Of a stretch of DNA of 35,395 nucleotides, positions 35,204-35,395 are shown one piece after another; the stretch's first letter is position 1, and each line of letters starts with the position of its first letter. The position numbers and the translations under genes are program-made. Below the pieces are notes generated by a model. The model saw only the letters and a list, made by a program, of their open reading frames with translations, did not search any database and was not told the DNA's origin. Source of the stretch: Actinomycetota bacterium (GTDB taxonomy: Bacteria; Actinomycetota; Geothermincolia; Fen-727; Anoxymicrobiaceae); the NCBI GenBank assembly GCA_003157385.1, contig PMJJ01000048.1, forward strand, positions 13,492 to 48,886, read 5' to 3'.

Positions 35204-35395
35204 TGACATCACCAATACCTCCGACCCTGACCGCAAGCAACCGCATGGTTAAGCCAAAACGGCAAGCAGGGTTTGTCCTGCAGTACAATCAAAACCCTGT
35301 TTATGGCAAACGCTTGCTTCTATAAACCACCCCCCTGAAGTACGCCTCACGACAGTATCACGCAGTTGTGATGGCCACGTCCCGTCAAGTGGTGT

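Noticed and set aside
35195-35395. Group I intron as sole explanation for the split tRNA
   Set aside because: A cctgct/agcagg pairing near the junction is possible, but no P/Q/R/S core or U-G splice-site pair is visible in the available 192 nt; kept only as an alternative.
1-35395. CRISPR array, prophage, toxin-antitoxin, restriction or other defence system
   Set aside because: No regularly spaced direct repeats, cas-like, integrase, toxin or nuclease motifs were recognised in the window.

Overview
High-GC bacterial chromosomal window, probably a deep-branching Actinomycetota-like lineage (inference from codon and GC style only). About 30 protein genes can be supported. They include an alpha/beta hydrolase (cut by the window edge), an acetoacetate-decarboxylase-like protein, three GNAT acetyltransferases, a CtpE-like P-type ATPase, a CrtC/AttH-like protein and a LarA-family + split UxaA (small/large) operon. 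A TrmB-type regulator lies divergent from a kdd-kamA (lysine 2,3-aminomutase pathway) pair. Further on are an amidohydrolase, a PEBP protein, a DUF362/ferredoxin protein, a TMEM175 channel, a receiver+multi-PAS protein, a receiver protein, a DUF2156 lysyltransferase-like protein, a PHP phosphoesterase, a DUF35-thiolase-thiolase-DUF35 operon, lipoproteins, a zinc-ribbon/SecD-P1-like protein, a DAG-kinase-like protein, purC, an SDR and an MFS transporter. The last ~240 bp carry only the 5' half of a tRNA-Ser(GCU). The most notable structure not explained by genes is a family of at least seven intergenic dyad elements sharing the core GGnGnCAGGyACy. They are mostly packed between or after stop codons, and one abuts a PAS protein that ends abruptly mid-domain. 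Other leads: a promoter + TetR-like palindrome + leader + intrinsic terminator upstream of the thiolase/DUF35 operon; both thiolase-like proteins lacking the nucleophilic Cys and the GHP histidine; a lysine/alanine tail on a DUF35 protein; a frameshifted zinc-ribbon-TM-SecD-P1 protein; a lipoprotein pseudogene; and a 24-bp palindrome in the TrmB/kdd intergenic region.
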